NCBI GenBank assembly: GCA_030345135.1
Contig: CP128386.1
Coordinates: 3,497,677 to 3,561,676, forward strand
DNA length: 64,000 nt
Direction: 5' to 3'
Source: Chitinophagaceae bacterium DXS
Lineage (GTDB): Bacteria; Bacteroidota; Bacteroidia; Chitinophagales; Chitinophagaceae
Below are positions 31,993 to 42,279 of the stretch, piece after piece. The position numbers were made by a program, and so were the translations under genes. Position 1 is the first letter of the stretch, and every line of letters starts with the position of its first letter. The notes below the pieces were generated by a model. That model did not search any database, was not told the DNA's origin, and worked only from the letters and a program-made list of their open reading frames with translations.

Positions 31993-34599
31993 ATGAATAA
32001 AAAGAAAGGCTTCACCCACTGCATAATTGCCTTACTAATCAGCACGAACTTATTTGCACAGGAAAATAATGGGATAGACACATCTGTTCAGGAAATTGTT
32101 GTTGTGTTCAAGTCACATTTTGATATTGGATATACCCACCTTGCAAGTGAAGTTGTACATGGATACCAGACAACTACCATTGACAATGCGCTGAAAGTTG
32201 TGGATGCAAACAAAAATCTTCCCAGGGAACAACAATTTGTATGGACGATACCCGGGTGGCCAATGAAAAAGATTATGGAAGACTGGCCAGGCCAAAATGC
32301 AGAAAGGAAATCAAAAATAGAACAGGCATTCCTCGACGGAAGATTTGCCGTACATGCACTGCCATTTACCATGCAGACAGAAATGCAGGCACCTGAGGCG
32401 CTGGTAAGAGGACTTGAATTTTCATCCGCCATCGCCCGCAAGGCAAACAAGCCAATACCAACCAGCGCAAAAATGACTGACGTACCAGAGCATTCGTGGA
32501 TTATGCCCACACTGCTCAAACAAGCAGGCGTCAGATTTTTGCACCTTGGCTGTAATCCGGGCAGTACGCCTCCTGACGTTCCCGTTCTTTTCTGGTGGCA
32601 AGGTCCGGACGGATCGCGTGTTCTCACAATGTATTCGCGCTTGTATGGTTCAGCTATCTTCCCTCCTGCTGACTGGCATCACAAAACATGGTTGGCAATG
32701 ATGATGCGTGGCGATAATGCAGGACCTCCTTCTCCTGAGGAAGTTAAAAATATCATGACCGAAATACGAAAGAAGCTGCCTAATGTAAAAATTACTGTAG
32801 GGCAACTGGATGACTTCGCGGACAGAATATTAAAAGAAGACTTGTCTTTGCCTGTTGTTGCAAGTGACATGCCTGATACATGGATCCACGGCATTATGTG
32901 CGACCCTGCAGGTGTGAAACTTTCACGCCAAACATTACCAGCCTTGTTTATGACAGAAGCTTTGAATACAACGCTTCAACACAATGGAGTTGCTGTCAAA
33001 AATATTTCTCAACCTATAGCTGACAGTTACGAAAATTCATTGCTTTATTACGAACATACCTGGGGTGGATCTATGGGATGGATCGCAGACTACCTGCAAA
33101 CCAAAGATTATATGGGCCAGGTGTCTGACTGGAATTATGGTAAAAAATGGAAGCAGGATCTGGATGCCGGCCGTTTTAAAAGAAGTATCGCCTCATGGGA
33201 AGAGCACTCTGGTTATGCAAGAACCGCAAATAGCCTGGCATTGCCGTTACTCGGGGAACAGATGCAGCTTTTGGCCAATTCCGTTAATGCAAGCGGCAAA
33301 AGAACTGTTATTTATAACCCCCTACCGTGGCCACGCAATGGAATTCCTTCTATGGGTTACAAAACTTTCTCAGGCAACCAATTACCTTCCTCAGGTAAGG
33401 CTCCTGTGATCAATGCAGAAAAATATACGCTTGAAAACAAATACTTTAAAATCACGGCAGATCCTTCCAAAGGTTGTATAAGCTCAATTGTAGACAAAAC
33501 CACCGGAAAAGAATTAGTAGATAATAAAGCAGCACAGGGTTTTGGACAATTCCTATACGAGCGGATGAGTGCAAATGAAGTACGTGAATATGACAGCAGC
33601 TATGTTCGCAAAGGCTCAGACAATTGGGCCTACATTGAAATAGGAAAACCCAACATGCCATCCGCATCTGAATTTCCATATAAAAGTTTCATGAACGGAA
33701 AAAGCACCGTTAGAGTGGCTAAGGATGGAAATAATGCATCACTGATACTGGACTACCTGCCACAAAGTGGAAAACTGAATTTCCCGGTTTCATTAAAGAT
33801 CGGCCTGGATGGAGATTCCAAATACATCAATATGGATATAACGGTTGACAAGCCGGCAGATCCATGGCCAGAGGATGGATGGATCTGTTTCCCGTTCAAC
33901 ATACAGCAACCGCAATATCGTATTGGACGTAATGGCTCCGTAATAGATCCGGTGAAAGACATAAATGTGAGCGGCGTTAATCGTTATATGTATGCAGTGG
34001 AATCCGGTGTTGCCATATTCGGACAGGACCAGGAAGGCGCAGGTATTTGCAGTATGGATGCACCCCTGGTAAGCGTTGGCGTGCCAGGCGATTGGAAATT
34101 TGATAACACTTACGTTCCCACTAAACCAGTTTTCTATTTTAATTTATTCAACAATCACTGGAGCACAAACTACCGTTTTTGGAATGACGGCAAATGGAAC
34201 TACCGCTTTAAAATCTGGGGCTTCTCAAAATACAACACGGCAGAAAGCCTTACAGAGCCGGCATTTGAGTCAAGATATCCGTTGCAGAGAGCAACAGCCG
34301 ATGGCGCCGCAGGAAATCTTCCGCTCGAAAAAACGGGCATTCAGCTATCAAGAAAAGGAATTCTTGTAACTGCATTCGGCAAAGATCCTGATGGCAACGC
34401 AGGAACACTTCTAAGACTGTGGGAGCAATCAGGAACGTCAGGAAAACTGACCGTGACAATACCATCGGAACTAAATGCTAAAACTGCGACGCCAGTAAAT
34501 TTAAGAGGAGAAAAAACAGGGAACGCAATTCCTGTATCATCAAATAAATTTGAATGTACGCTGAATGGCTTTGCGCCGGCAAGCTTTATTTTGGAATAG
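31993..34599 (+). CDS. Secreted GH38-type (DUF5054) glycoside hydrolase
   Basis: 868 residues with a signal peptide (cut near LFAQ). The GH38-like N-terminal barrel starts VVVFKSHFDIGYTHLASEVV; His42 and Asp44 correspond to the zinc-binding HxD of alpha-mannosidases, and VVASDMPDTWIHG plus YYEHTWGGSMGW hold further family positions. The second half is the beta-sandwich part (YFKITADPSKGCISSIVDKTTGKELVD). This fits the DUF5054 branch of GH38, acting on alpha-mannose-type or related sugars in the periplasm. It precedes SusC/SusD by 280 bp, so the three genes form a small polysaccharide-utilisation locus. The exact substrate is unknown. Confidence 0.88.
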   Translation: MNKKKGFTHCIIALLISTNLFAQENNGIDTSVQEIVVVFKSHFDIGYTHLASEVVHGYQTTTIDNALKVVDANKNLPREQQFVWTIPGWPMKKIMEDWPGQNAERKSKIEQAFLDGRFAVHALPFTMQTEMQAPEALVRGLEFSSAIARKANKPIPTSAKMTDVPEHSWIMPTLLKQAGVRFLHLGCNPGSTPPDVPVLFWWQGPDGSRVLTMYSRLYGSAIFPPADWHHKTWLAMMMRGDNAGPPSPEEVKNIMTEIRKKLPNVKITVGQLDDFADRILKEDLSLPVVASDMPDTWIHGIMCDPAGVKLSRQTLPALFMTEALNTTLQHNGVAVKNISQPIADSYENSLLYYEHTWGGSMGWIADYLQTKDYMGQVSDWNYGKKWKQDLDAGRFKRSIASWEEHSGYARTANSLALPLLGEQMQLLANSVNASGKRTVIYNPLPWPRNGIPSMGYKTFSGNQLPSSGKAPVINAEKYTLENKYFKITADPSKGCISSIVDKTTGKELVDNKAAQGFGQFLYERMSANEVREYDSSYVRKGSDNWAYIEIGKPNMPSASEFPYKSFMNGKSTVRVAKDGNNASLILDYLPQSGKLNFPVSLKIGLDGDSKYINMDITVDKPADPWPEDGWICFPFNIQQPQYRIGRNGSVIDPVKDINVSGVNRYMYAVESGVAIFGQDQEGAGICSMDAPLVSVGVPGDWKFDNTYVPTKPVFYFNLFNNHWSTNYRFWNDGKWNYRFKIWGFSKYNTAESLTEPAFESRYPLQRATADGAAGNLPLEKTGIQLSRKGILVTAFGKDPDGNAGTLLRLWEQSGTSGKLTVTIPSELNAKTATPVNLRGEKTGNAIPVSSNKFECTLNGFAPASFILE

Positions 34600-34670
34600 T
34601 ACTCTTTTGGAATGTGTAGTATTTACTACGCATGTTTGTTTCTTTTCAGATATAGCAGTGAACCTGAAAC

Positions 34671-34707
34671 AAAAGGCTGCCTCATCACATTTTGAGGTGG
34701 CCTTTTT
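34671..34707 (+). terminator. Terminator between the GH38-type gene and SusC
   Basis: AAAAGGC and CCTCA (34671-34684) pair with TGAGG and GCCTTTT (34693-34706) around a small internal mismatch, followed by a T-run. It suggests that SusC/SusD have their own promoter or partial read-through. Confidence 0.7.
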
Positions 34708-34879
34708 GCATAGTAAAAATTGCCAACCGTATATTCATACATATCAACAAATTAAAAATCAATTAAATCCAATCAGTGTTCATTTTGTGGTATTAAACGA
34801 CATTTTTCAGGTATTCAGCGCCAACCCCTCCCCAATATCTTTGGCCGCTATTTTTTCTTAAAACCAAAATTTTAATTGC

Positions 34880-37800
34880 ATGAGATTACAAGCCAGAATT
34901 GTAATGGCTATGTGCTTGCTATTGCTACAAAGTGCAATATTGCTTGCTCAAGACAAAAGAACCGTATCCGGAAACGTAAAGGGGGCAGGAGACGCACCCC
35001 TTGAAGGGGTAAGTGTTACTGAAAAAGGCACTTCCAACAGAACTATCACGAATAACAAGGGAGCATTTGAGATCAGGGTTTCTCCCAAGGCAACAATCGT
35101 TTTTTCCTACATTGGTTATGCAAACCAGGAAGTAAGTGCAAACGCACCGGCTGAAGCATTTGAAATTTCTTTAAAAGAAGGCAATGCCGGCCTTAACGAA
35201 GTCGTAGTAACCGCGCTAGGCATTTCAAAGGATGCAAAAAAACTGGGTTACCAGGTTCAAAAAGTAAATGCTACAGATTTAATGAAAACCGCGCCACCAA
35301 ACCTTTCGCAAGGTTTAATGGGTAAGGTGGCGGGTTTAAATGTAACCGTACCAAACGGTGTTGAAGGAAGTTCACAAAGAGTGGTTATCAGAGGTAACAA
35401 CGTATTGTTTGGCAACAACCAGCCACTGTTTGTTGTTGATGGTGTTCAGCTTTCTGATGGACAAATGGGTACAAAACAAAGCAATGGCTCGGGCTTTGAT
35501 GTAAAGACTGCTTCGTTTGGAACGCCTGATCTTGGCGGCACTCAAACAGATTGGGGCAGCCCGCTCAACTTCATCAACAGCGAAGACATTGAAGAGATTA
35601 ACGTATTAAAAGGACCTACAGCCGCAGCTTTATATGGTGCCCGTGGTGCCAACGGTGTAGTATTAATCACTACTAAAAAAGGCAGCAAAAAAGGCGGCCT
35701 GGGCATTGAATACTCTTTGTCCAGTCGCTATACAACACCATACCTGTTCCAGAAATACCAGGATCAATACGGCAGCGGCGGAGCGATTGCCCTTTGGACA
35801 GCAGACGAAAGTCAAAAGCTTCCAAAAGATGCAGATGGCAATCTCCGTTATCCTGCAGAAGCACCATGGTCTGGTGCCGGCGTATCTGATAAATTTACGC
35901 AATTCGGTCCCTTACCAGGTGGTAAAAACTACTGGGATTATTTCAGCTGGCCAGGCGCAGGTTTATCATGGGGAGCTAAGATGACAGGACAGCCTGTTGT
36001 TTGGTGGGATGGCGTTACACGCCCATACAAAGCAGATCCCAGTGCTGCAAAATCATTCTTCAATACCGGTAATACCACTTCGCAGAACCTGGCATTTTCG
36101 ACCGGAGGTGATTTCGGAAGTATGAGAGCTTCACTTAATCGCACAACCAACTCATCTATTATTCCAAACTCAGGTTTCAACCAGACTTCAGTAAATATTG
36201 GTTCTAACCTGAACATTAGTAAAAAGCTAAAAGCAGAAACGGTTGTAACCTACACTAAGTACAACCGCAAAAACACGCCGAGCCTTGGCGACAACAATAG
36301 CATCAGCAAATTTCTTACTTATGGATTCCCTGCGGACTATACACAAATTGAAAAGAATGTGTACAAGAATGCTGACGGATCTAAAAACAAGTTTGACAAT
36401 GCTATGTATCCGCTTAGCTATCCTTACAGTAGCTACTCTAATATGTGGTGGCATATTTATGAGGAAAACACAACACTTGACAGAGATCAGTTAATCGGAT
36501 CACTAAAACTAAGTGCAGATGTAACTCCATGGTTGAATGTAATGGGCAGAGCCGGACTTGATTATGCCGACAACAAGTTTGAAACAAAGAACACACCTAT
36601 TGATGCGCAGGGTTACCAGGGAAGCTATGGTCTGGAAATGAACAAAAACAATACTTTCACAGGTGAGTTTCTGGCAACTGCACACAAGAGCAAATTATTC
36701 TCCGTGCTGGATGCAGGCCTTAGCGTAGGTACAAGTACATGGTACAACAAATTTGAAGGCTCTACAGCTACCAATAAAGGACCATTTGCTAACCCATACC
36801 TGTATTACCTGAACAACACAACTGCTACTGTTAACAACAGCTGGTTGCCAGAATATTACAGGCTGGAAAGCAAAATAAACTCAGTATACGGATTGATGAA
36901 CCTTTCATACAAAAACTACTTGTTCCTTGAGTTAACAGGCCGTAATGACTGGTCTTCTACCCTCCCAATCAGCAACGCTTCTTATTTCTATCCTGCTGCA
37001 AGCTTAAGCTATGTATTTACAGAACATCTGAATTTGGGTAGCGCTGCAAGCTGGCTGGACTTTGGCAAAGTTAGATTTGCTTATGCAGGTAGTGCTAATG
37101 GTACAACGCCTTACAATACCACTGCCTTATATAACTCAGGAACTTTTGGCGGAGTTGTAACAAGATATCTCGAATCCAACCTGCGTCCAATTAACCTGGA
37201 ACCGCAGCGCTCTAAATCAATTGAATTCGGAACGCAGCTTTCTTTCCTGCAAAACAGATTGTCCGTAGACTTTACTTATTACAAGATCAAGTCTACCAGC
37301 CAGATCCTGAGTGCTCCACTTGCGGTATCCTCAGGTTTTTCAAACAAAACGTTTAATACAGGGGCACTTGAGAACAACGGTATCGAATTTATCGTGAAAG
37401 GAACACCAATCAGAACAAAAGATTTTGAGTGGAACATTTCACTGAATGGTGCTCACAACTCAAACAAAGTATTGGCGTTATCTGAAGGTATTGACAAATA
37501 CTATCTGGGTACAGTATTCGGTTCACGCACAGGTGCTGTGATGTATGCTAAAGTTGGCGACCAGTTTGGTACCATCTACGGTTTGGATTACCAATACAAG
37601 AACGGACAAAAAGTAGTAAGAAGATTAATGGACAATACAGGTACACAGGTAGTGGGCACACAATATGTAACCACTCCGGATGTAGTAGCTATCGGTAATG
37701 CAACTCCCTGGTTAACCGGTGGCCTTGGCAATGTATTCAAGTACAGAAACTTAAGTCTGTTCGTATTGACAGACTTTAAACTGGGTGGTGATATCTACTC

Positions 37801-38290
37801 ATTTGACTATGCCAGCGCAATGGGTGAAGGTAAAGCACCTGAAACTGTTGTTGAACGTAACGGAGGCGGATTGCCGTACGTTTATCCTGATGGCAGCAAA
37901 GCTAATCATGGCGTAATACTGGATGGTGTGTTTGAAGATGGAACTAAAAACACAGATGTGGTAAACTATATGTTTAAATATGCGGGCCAATATGCAGCAT
38001 GGTCAAATGTTGATATGCCACGCAGCAATGCTGTATTCGAAAACTCATGGATCAAATGCCGCGAAGTTTCTTTAACCTATGATCTTCCTGCAAAAATTAC
38101 AAGAGGCTCTAAGTTTTTACAAGGCATGAGTGTCTCTATCATCGGAAGAGACCTCTTTTACTTCTACAAAACATTACCAGACAATCTGAATCCTGAAGGC
38201 GTATCCGGAACAGGTAACATACAAGGCTTTCAATGGGCATCTCTGCCAGGTACAAGATCCGTAGGATTTTCTGTAAGAGTGAAGCTATAA
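34880..38290 (+). CDS. SusC/RagA family TonB-dependent outer-membrane transporter
   Basis: 1136 residues with a signal peptide (cut near LLAQD). Domain order: carboxypeptidase-like beta-sandwich (TVSGNVKGAGDAPLEGVSVT to about residue 100), the SusC junction (NEVVVTALGISKDAKKLGYQ), plug domain (VVIRGNNVLFGNNQPLFVVD, ALYGARGANGVVLITTKKG) and a long barrel ending in RSVGFSVRVKL. With the SusD lipoprotein that follows by 71 bp it imports glycans or peptides by TonB energy. The GH38-type gene upstream suggests a mannose-containing substrate. Length and motifs are complete. Confidence 0.96.
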   Translation: MRLQARIVMAMCLLLLQSAILLAQDKRTVSGNVKGAGDAPLEGVSVTEKGTSNRTITNNKGAFEIRVSPKATIVFSYIGYANQEVSANAPAEAFEISLKEGNAGLNEVVVTALGISKDAKKLGYQVQKVNATDLMKTAPPNLSQGLMGKVAGLNVTVPNGVEGSSQRVVIRGNNVLFGNNQPLFVVDGVQLSDGQMGTKQSNGSGFDVKTASFGTPDLGGTQTDWGSPLNFINSEDIEEINVLKGPTAAALYGARGANGVVLITTKKGSKKGGLGIEYSLSSRYTTPYLFQKYQDQYGSGGAIALWTADESQKLPKDADGNLRYPAEAPWSGAGVSDKFTQFGPLPGGKNYWDYFSWPGAGLSWGAKMTGQPVVWWDGVTRPYKADPSAAKSFFNTGNTTSQNLAFSTGGDFGSMRASLNRTTNSSIIPNSGFNQTSVNIGSNLNISKKLKAETVVTYTKYNRKNTPSLGDNNSISKFLTYGFPADYTQIEKNVYKNADGSKNKFDNAMYPLSYPYSSYSNMWWHIYEENTTLDRDQLIGSLKLSADVTPWLNVMGRAGLDYADNKFETKNTPIDAQGYQGSYGLEMNKNNTFTGEFLATAHKSKLFSVLDAGLSVGTSTWYNKFEGSTATNKGPFANPYLYYLNNTTATVNNSWLPEYYRLESKINSVYGLMNLSYKNYLFLELTGRNDWSSTLPISNASYFYPAASLSYVFTEHLNLGSAASWLDFGKVRFAYAGSANGTTPYNTTALYNSGTFGGVVTRYLESNLRPINLEPQRSKSIEFGTQLSFLQNRLSVDFTYYKIKSTSQILSAPLAVSSGFSNKTFNTGALENNGIEFIVKGTPIRTKDFEWNISLNGAHNSNKVLALSEGIDKYYLGTVFGSRTGAVMYAKVGDQFGTIYGLDYQYKNGQKVVRRLMDNTGTQVVGTQYVTTPDVVAIGNATPWLTGGLGNVFKYRNLSLFVLTDFKLGGDIYSFDYASAMGEGKAPETVVERNGGGLPYVYPDGSKANHGVILDGVFEDGTKNTDVVNYMFKYAGQYAAWSNVDMPRSNAVFENSWIKCREVSLTYDLPAKITRGSKFLQGMSVSIIGRDLFYFYKTLPDNLNPEGVSGTGNIQGFQWASLPGTRSVGFSVRVKL

Positions 38291-38361
38291 AATCCTGAGA
38301 ACCAAGCCTCAGAAAGGCTTAGAAGTTCTATTCAATCAATTGCATTGTAAAACAAGAACAA

Positions 38362-39957
38362 ATGAACAAAAGAATATTCGCAATATATATTTTAATCGCG
38401 CTGGCAGGAGGAATATTTATTTCTTCCTGCACCAAGGGGTTTGAAGACATGAACAAACCCTATAACAAACCAGGTTCCGCATCAATAGGAGACTTGTTCA
38501 ACTATATGATCTCAACCTGCCAGAATACTTACCAGGAGCAGGCTACTTATCACTCCTTCGTTTATGAGATAACACAACAGGGTACACAATATGCCAGCTC
38601 CGGTTACAGGATGGAGAACGCATCTAATGAAATGTGGAGCTCCTATTATGCCATGCTTGTAAACTCAAGACAAATAGACACTTTAATTGCCACCGATGCC
38701 AATAAGGATAAAATGACCAACATTTTGGCGATGAATAAAGTGATCAGGGCATTCAGGACAATTAAAATGACTGAGAACTTTGGAAACATCCCTTATTTTG
38801 AAGCAGGCAGAGGTAAACAAGGCGCGGGCAATTATAAACCGGCCTATGACAAGCAGGAAGCCATCTACAAATCAAGCATTGCTGATCTTAAATGGGCAAT
38901 AGACAATTTTTCAACAAGTGCCGACCAGGTTAGTCTGGGAAGCAGTGAAACATTGTTTAAAAACAACATTGCTTTATGGATAAAGTTTGCTAACTCCATT
39001 CGTCTGCGTGCAGCCATCACCATGTTTGATAAGGATAATGCATTTGCTGGTGCCCAGATTTCAGAAGCGCTCTCTCATCCATTAATCGCTGAAGGCGAAG
39101 ATGTTGGCTTATGGCCAGCACAAATTCCCGGGCTTGTATTTGATATGCACGCATGGTCTTTTTCAGCTAACCAATACATCCGCTTAGGCACTACCATGTG
39201 GAGACAATTATCAGATAGCAACAGTGATGATGGCAGCGGAATTTTTGATCCTCGCTGCAAAATATTCTTTGAACCAAATAACGCCGGCAAATGGGCTGCA
39301 TATCCGCAGAATCCAACTTCATCCACTCCGTCAGAAGGTGGCGATCCGTATAACCAGAACCGTTTCACAAGCTGGTCAGAAAAAGGTGCAGGTTGCATAT
39401 ATTCTCCTTTCAATTTCTATCATGAAGACAAAGTGTATATCCCTGAATTGTGGATGACGGCTGCACAGGTGCATTTCTACCTTGCAGAGGTTTACAACAG
39501 AGGACTTGGTGCTACAAAAGATGCAGCAAAAGCCAAAACACAATATGAAGCCGGCGTAAAAGCATCATGCAAATTCTGGGTTTCTATTGCGATGAACTGC
39601 AGCTCATGGACAAATAACAAACCTGCTCAATTACCGACGGATGCAGTATTAGATGCATTAATTGCAAATCCTAAAGTTGTATATAACACTGCGGATGAAG
39701 CAGGTGCTTTAAAACACATCTATACGCAGCTTTGGGTTGATGGATTGCGTCAGCCAAATGACATCTGGACCTTATTCAGAAGAACAGGTGGCAATCTTCC
39801 AAACGATCCAAGCAATGCTGCATACTGGCAAAACACTTATGGAATTTATCACCGCTATACTTATCCAACTTCAGAGCAGGATTACAACTTTGAAAGCTGG
39901 AGAACAGAAACGGGTGGAACAGATTCTTATGCTACTAAAACCTGGTTAGAGAAATAA
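38362..39957 (+). CDS. SusD/RagB-like substrate-binding lipoprotein
   Basis: 531 residues with lipobox IFISSC (Cys22). The start CTKGFEDMNKPYNKPGSASI and TPR-like helical segments (IRAFRTIKMTENFGNIPYFE, EAIYKSSIADLKWAIDNF, LYNRGLGATKDAAKAKTQYE-type helix) match the SusD-like 2 family (PF12771), the branch often paired with oligosaccharide or peptide SusC proteins. It forms the lid over the SusC barrel at the cell surface. The two genes are co-oriented and close, and a terminator follows 48 bp after the stop. Confidence 0.94.
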   Translation: MNKRIFAIYILIALAGGIFISSCTKGFEDMNKPYNKPGSASIGDLFNYMISTCQNTYQEQATYHSFVYEITQQGTQYASSGYRMENASNEMWSSYYAMLVNSRQIDTLIATDANKDKMTNILAMNKVIRAFRTIKMTENFGNIPYFEAGRGKQGAGNYKPAYDKQEAIYKSSIADLKWAIDNFSTSADQVSLGSSETLFKNNIALWIKFANSIRLRAAITMFDKDNAFAGAQISEALSHPLIAEGEDVGLWPAQIPGLVFDMHAWSFSANQYIRLGTTMWRQLSDSNSDDGSGIFDPRCKIFFEPNNAGKWAAYPQNPTSSTPSEGGDPYNQNRFTSWSEKGAGCIYSPFNFYHEDKVYIPELWMTAAQVHFYLAEVYNRGLGATKDAAKAKTQYEAGVKASCKFWVSIAMNCSSWTNNKPAQLPTDAVLDALIANPKVVYNTADEAGALKHIYTQLWVDGLRQPNDIWTLFRRTGGNLPNDPSNAAYWQNTYGIYHRYTYPTSEQDYNFESWRTETGGTDSYATKTWLEK

Positions 39958-40004
39958 TAGCCGGATTGAAGTGCATAGAATATAGCGTAATAGTACAGAT
40001 AGGA

Positions 40005-40030
40005 AAGCCGGGCTTCTGCCCGGTTTTTCT
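40005..40030 (+). terminator. Terminator of the SusC/SusD operon
   Basis: GCCGGGC (40007-40013), loop TTCT, GCCCGGT (40018-40024) and a T-run. Confidence 0.88.
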
Positions 40031-40119
40031 ATTACAGCACATCAGGAATTGGGAAAAGGCCAACAAGATCCTTAAAAATTACACTTTGTAAGGATTCTTT
40101 AATTTTAAAATAAAAACAC

Positions 40120-40806
40120 ATGAGTACGCTTACAATTGGAATGCTGCTATTTCCTGAACTTACTATACAGGACTTTGTGGGGCCTTATGAAGTATTTACA
40201 CGTGTTGAAAAATTCAGGGTATTGGTCGTTTCTGAAACTACCGGATTAATCAAAGCCGAGGGCGGTCTATCTGTACAAGCGGATTATAGTTTTGAAAACT
40301 GTCCGCAGATCGACATACTTTTTGTACCCGGTGGAAAGGGCATTACGCCATTGTTAGCAAATGATACGTATCTCGGTTTTCTGAACATGCAGGGAAAAAG
40401 CGCAAGCTATATAACTGCAGTATGCACTGGGTCAGTTTTACTTGGCGCGGCAGGCTTGTTAAACGGTTATAAAGCAACCACACACTGGCGATCACTTGAC
40501 TTATTAAGAATGATGAATATTGAAGTGATTGAAGAGCGTGTTGTGATTGACAGAAACAGAGTTACCGGAGGTGGCATTACGGCAGGGATTGACTTTGGCT
40601 TAACACTTACGGCTTTGCTTGCCGGCGAAGATGTGGCAAAAGTGATTCAGTTAATGCTGGAATATGCACCGGAACCACCCTTTAATTCCGGATCTGCAAA
40701 AACAGCAGAGCCACATATCTTACAGAAAGCAAGAAATATAACACAACCGATGTTTGATGCAAGAGTAAAACAACTGCAAAGCCGTGGCTACCCAGCAAAG
40801 CCTTAA
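40120..40806 (+). CDS. DJ-1/PfpI family protein (isonitrile hydratase-like)
   Basis: 228 residues. The DJ-1/PfpI fold is shown by LTIGMLLFPELTIQDFVGPY, the nucleophile elbow YITAVCTGSVLLGAAGLLNG (cysteine near residue 101), and KATTHWRSLDLLR, VIDRNRVTGGGITAGIDFGL. The pattern, including D in IQDFVGPYEVF, is closest to isonitrile hydratase and the sensor half of GATase-AraC regulators, here without the DNA-binding part. Activity is not proven. It has its own transcription unit behind the SusCD terminator. Confidence 0.9.
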   Translation: MSTLTIGMLLFPELTIQDFVGPYEVFTRVEKFRVLVVSETTGLIKAEGGLSVQADYSFENCPQIDILFVPGGKGITPLLANDTYLGFLNMQGKSASYITAVCTGSVLLGAAGLLNGYKATTHWRSLDLLRMMNIEVIEERVVIDRNRVTGGGITAGIDFGLTLTALLAGEDVAKVIQLMLEYAPEPPFNSGSAKTAEPHILQKARNITQPMFDARVKQLQSRGYPAKP

Positions 40807-40948
40807 GAAAGGATTGAACATCCGCGAGTGTAATTTTGAACAGATTATTAAAACATCTTAGCCAGGTAATTGTCCAAACTTTTAATTAGCAGTGTGGATT
40901 GTCTGTCATTACTTTTTTGATTACATTGGTAATCCTTATCCATACGTA

Positions 40949-41974
40949 ATGCTAACACGCAGAAAATTCATCCAACAAAGCGCCATCGCTACATTGACAG
41001 CCGGCATTGCTCCGTCACTTGCATCTACTAAAGAAGAAAACATTGTCATGACGGTGAACGGGCCCATACAACCCACACAGATGAAGTTCACTTTAACACA
41101 TGAACACATCCTTGCAGATTTTATCGGAGCAGAACAATACAGTAAGGATCGCTACAATGCAGATGAAGTTTTTAATACTGCTTTACCCTTCTTGCTTGAA
41201 GTAAAAAAATTAGGCTGCACGACATTCATTGATTGCTCTCCGGCGTATTTGGGAAGAGATGTGCAACTGTTCAAAAGATTATCTAAAGCCAGTGGCTTAA
41301 ACATCATCACCAATACGGGTTATTATGGCGCAGTAAATGAAAAATTCCTGCCCAAACATGTATACACAGAAACATCAGAGCAAATAGCCGCAAGGTGGAT
41401 CAGTGAGTGGAAGAACGGCATTGACGGAACAGACATCAGACCAGGCTTTATGAAGACCAGTGTTGATAAAGCACCACTAACGCCGGCACAGCGTAAAATA
41501 ATTGATGCAGCAGCGATCACACACCTGGCTACAGGACTAACCATTGGTGTACACACGGGCAACGGCGACGCAGCAAACGAACAACTGGAAATTTTGAAAG
41601 CGCGAAATGTGGCTCCTTCCGCACGTATCTGGATTCATGCGCAAAGTGAACCATCGGAAACCTATTACATAGAAACAGCAAAAAAAGGTGGCTGGGTTTC
41701 TTTTGATGGCGTCAATCCGGGTACGTTACAAGCAAATTTGAAGTACCTGCAACTGATGAAAAAGAACAACTTTCTCGATCTTGTTCTTGTATCACAGGAT
41801 TCAGGCTGGTATCATGTAGGTGAACCCAAAGGCGGCGAGTACAAGAATTACAATTGCATCTTCACTGAATTCATCCCCCTGTTAAAACAAAATGGATTTA
41901 CACAAAGTGAAATAGATAAGATCTTTATTACAAATCCGGCGAAAGCGTTTGAGATAAAAATAAGAACCCTGTGA
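40949..41974 (+). CDS. Tat-exported phosphotriesterase family metal hydrolase
   Basis: 341 residues from ATG 40949, which begins directly with a Tat signal (LTRRKFIQQSAIATLTAG); an upstream in-frame start would bury it. Metal-site motifs of the PTE amidohydrolase family: LTHEHILADF (HxH), PGFMKTSVDK (candidate bridging lysine), IGVHTGNG, IWIHAQSE, and the C-terminal Asp in VSQDSGWY. Members include lactonases and phosphotriesterases; natural activity is likely lactonase or an unknown ester. Periplasmic. Ends in a word-repeat region. Confidence 0.9.
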   Translation: MLTRRKFIQQSAIATLTAGIAPSLASTKEENIVMTVNGPIQPTQMKFTLTHEHILADFIGAEQYSKDRYNADEVFNTALPFLLEVKKLGCTTFIDCSPAYLGRDVQLFKRLSKASGLNIITNTGYYGAVNEKFLPKHVYTETSEQIAARWISEWKNGIDGTDIRPGFMKTSVDKAPLTPAQRKIIDAAAITHLATGLTIGVHTGNGDAANEQLEILKARNVAPSARIWIHAQSEPSETYYIETAKKGGWVSFDGVNPGTLQANLKYLQLMKKNNFLDLVLVSQDSGWYHVGEPKGGEYKNYNCIFTEFIPLLKQNGFTQSEIDKIFITNPAKAFEIKIRTL

Positions 41975-42066
41975 TGTACGATGTACGGTGTTAGATGTAC
42001 GATGTTAGATGTACGATGTGATTTTGCCGTCAACGATCGTCAAGTACGGGTTACGAAGTACCCATG
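41973..42066. repeat. GATGTACGATGTTA word repeats after the phosphotriesterase gene
   Basis: Four to five imperfect copies of GATGTACGATGTTA start inside the stop codon and run on into CAAGTACGGGTTACGAAGTACC, which resembles the repeat near 52.9 kb. No coding sequence. Confidence 0.75.
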
Positions 42067-42152
42067 TTTAACAGCATTATTAATTGTTGAGTTCTTAAAA
42101 ATCATAGACATCTATTCCAACTTCGAAAAACATGACAGATCTACATCGCAAA

Positions 42153-42245
42153 CCTCTGTGTAGCTCTGTGTCTTCTCCTGCATTTCTCCGTGTAACAATA
42201 ACTGCTGTTAAGTACCTGCAACAATTAGTTACACAGAGCTGCAGC
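42153..42245. repeat. CTCTGTG-type intergenic repeat, copy 1
   Basis: CCTCTGTGTAGCTCTGTG followed by CTCCGTGTAAC, and an inverted piece AGTTACACAGAGCT at 42227-42240. A diverged copy stands at 58782-58824. This kind of CTCTGTG/CTCCGTG repeat is non-coding here. Confidence 0.65.
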
Positions 42246-42279
42246 AAAATATCCGAAGTATAACAGCCAAAGCTGACAG

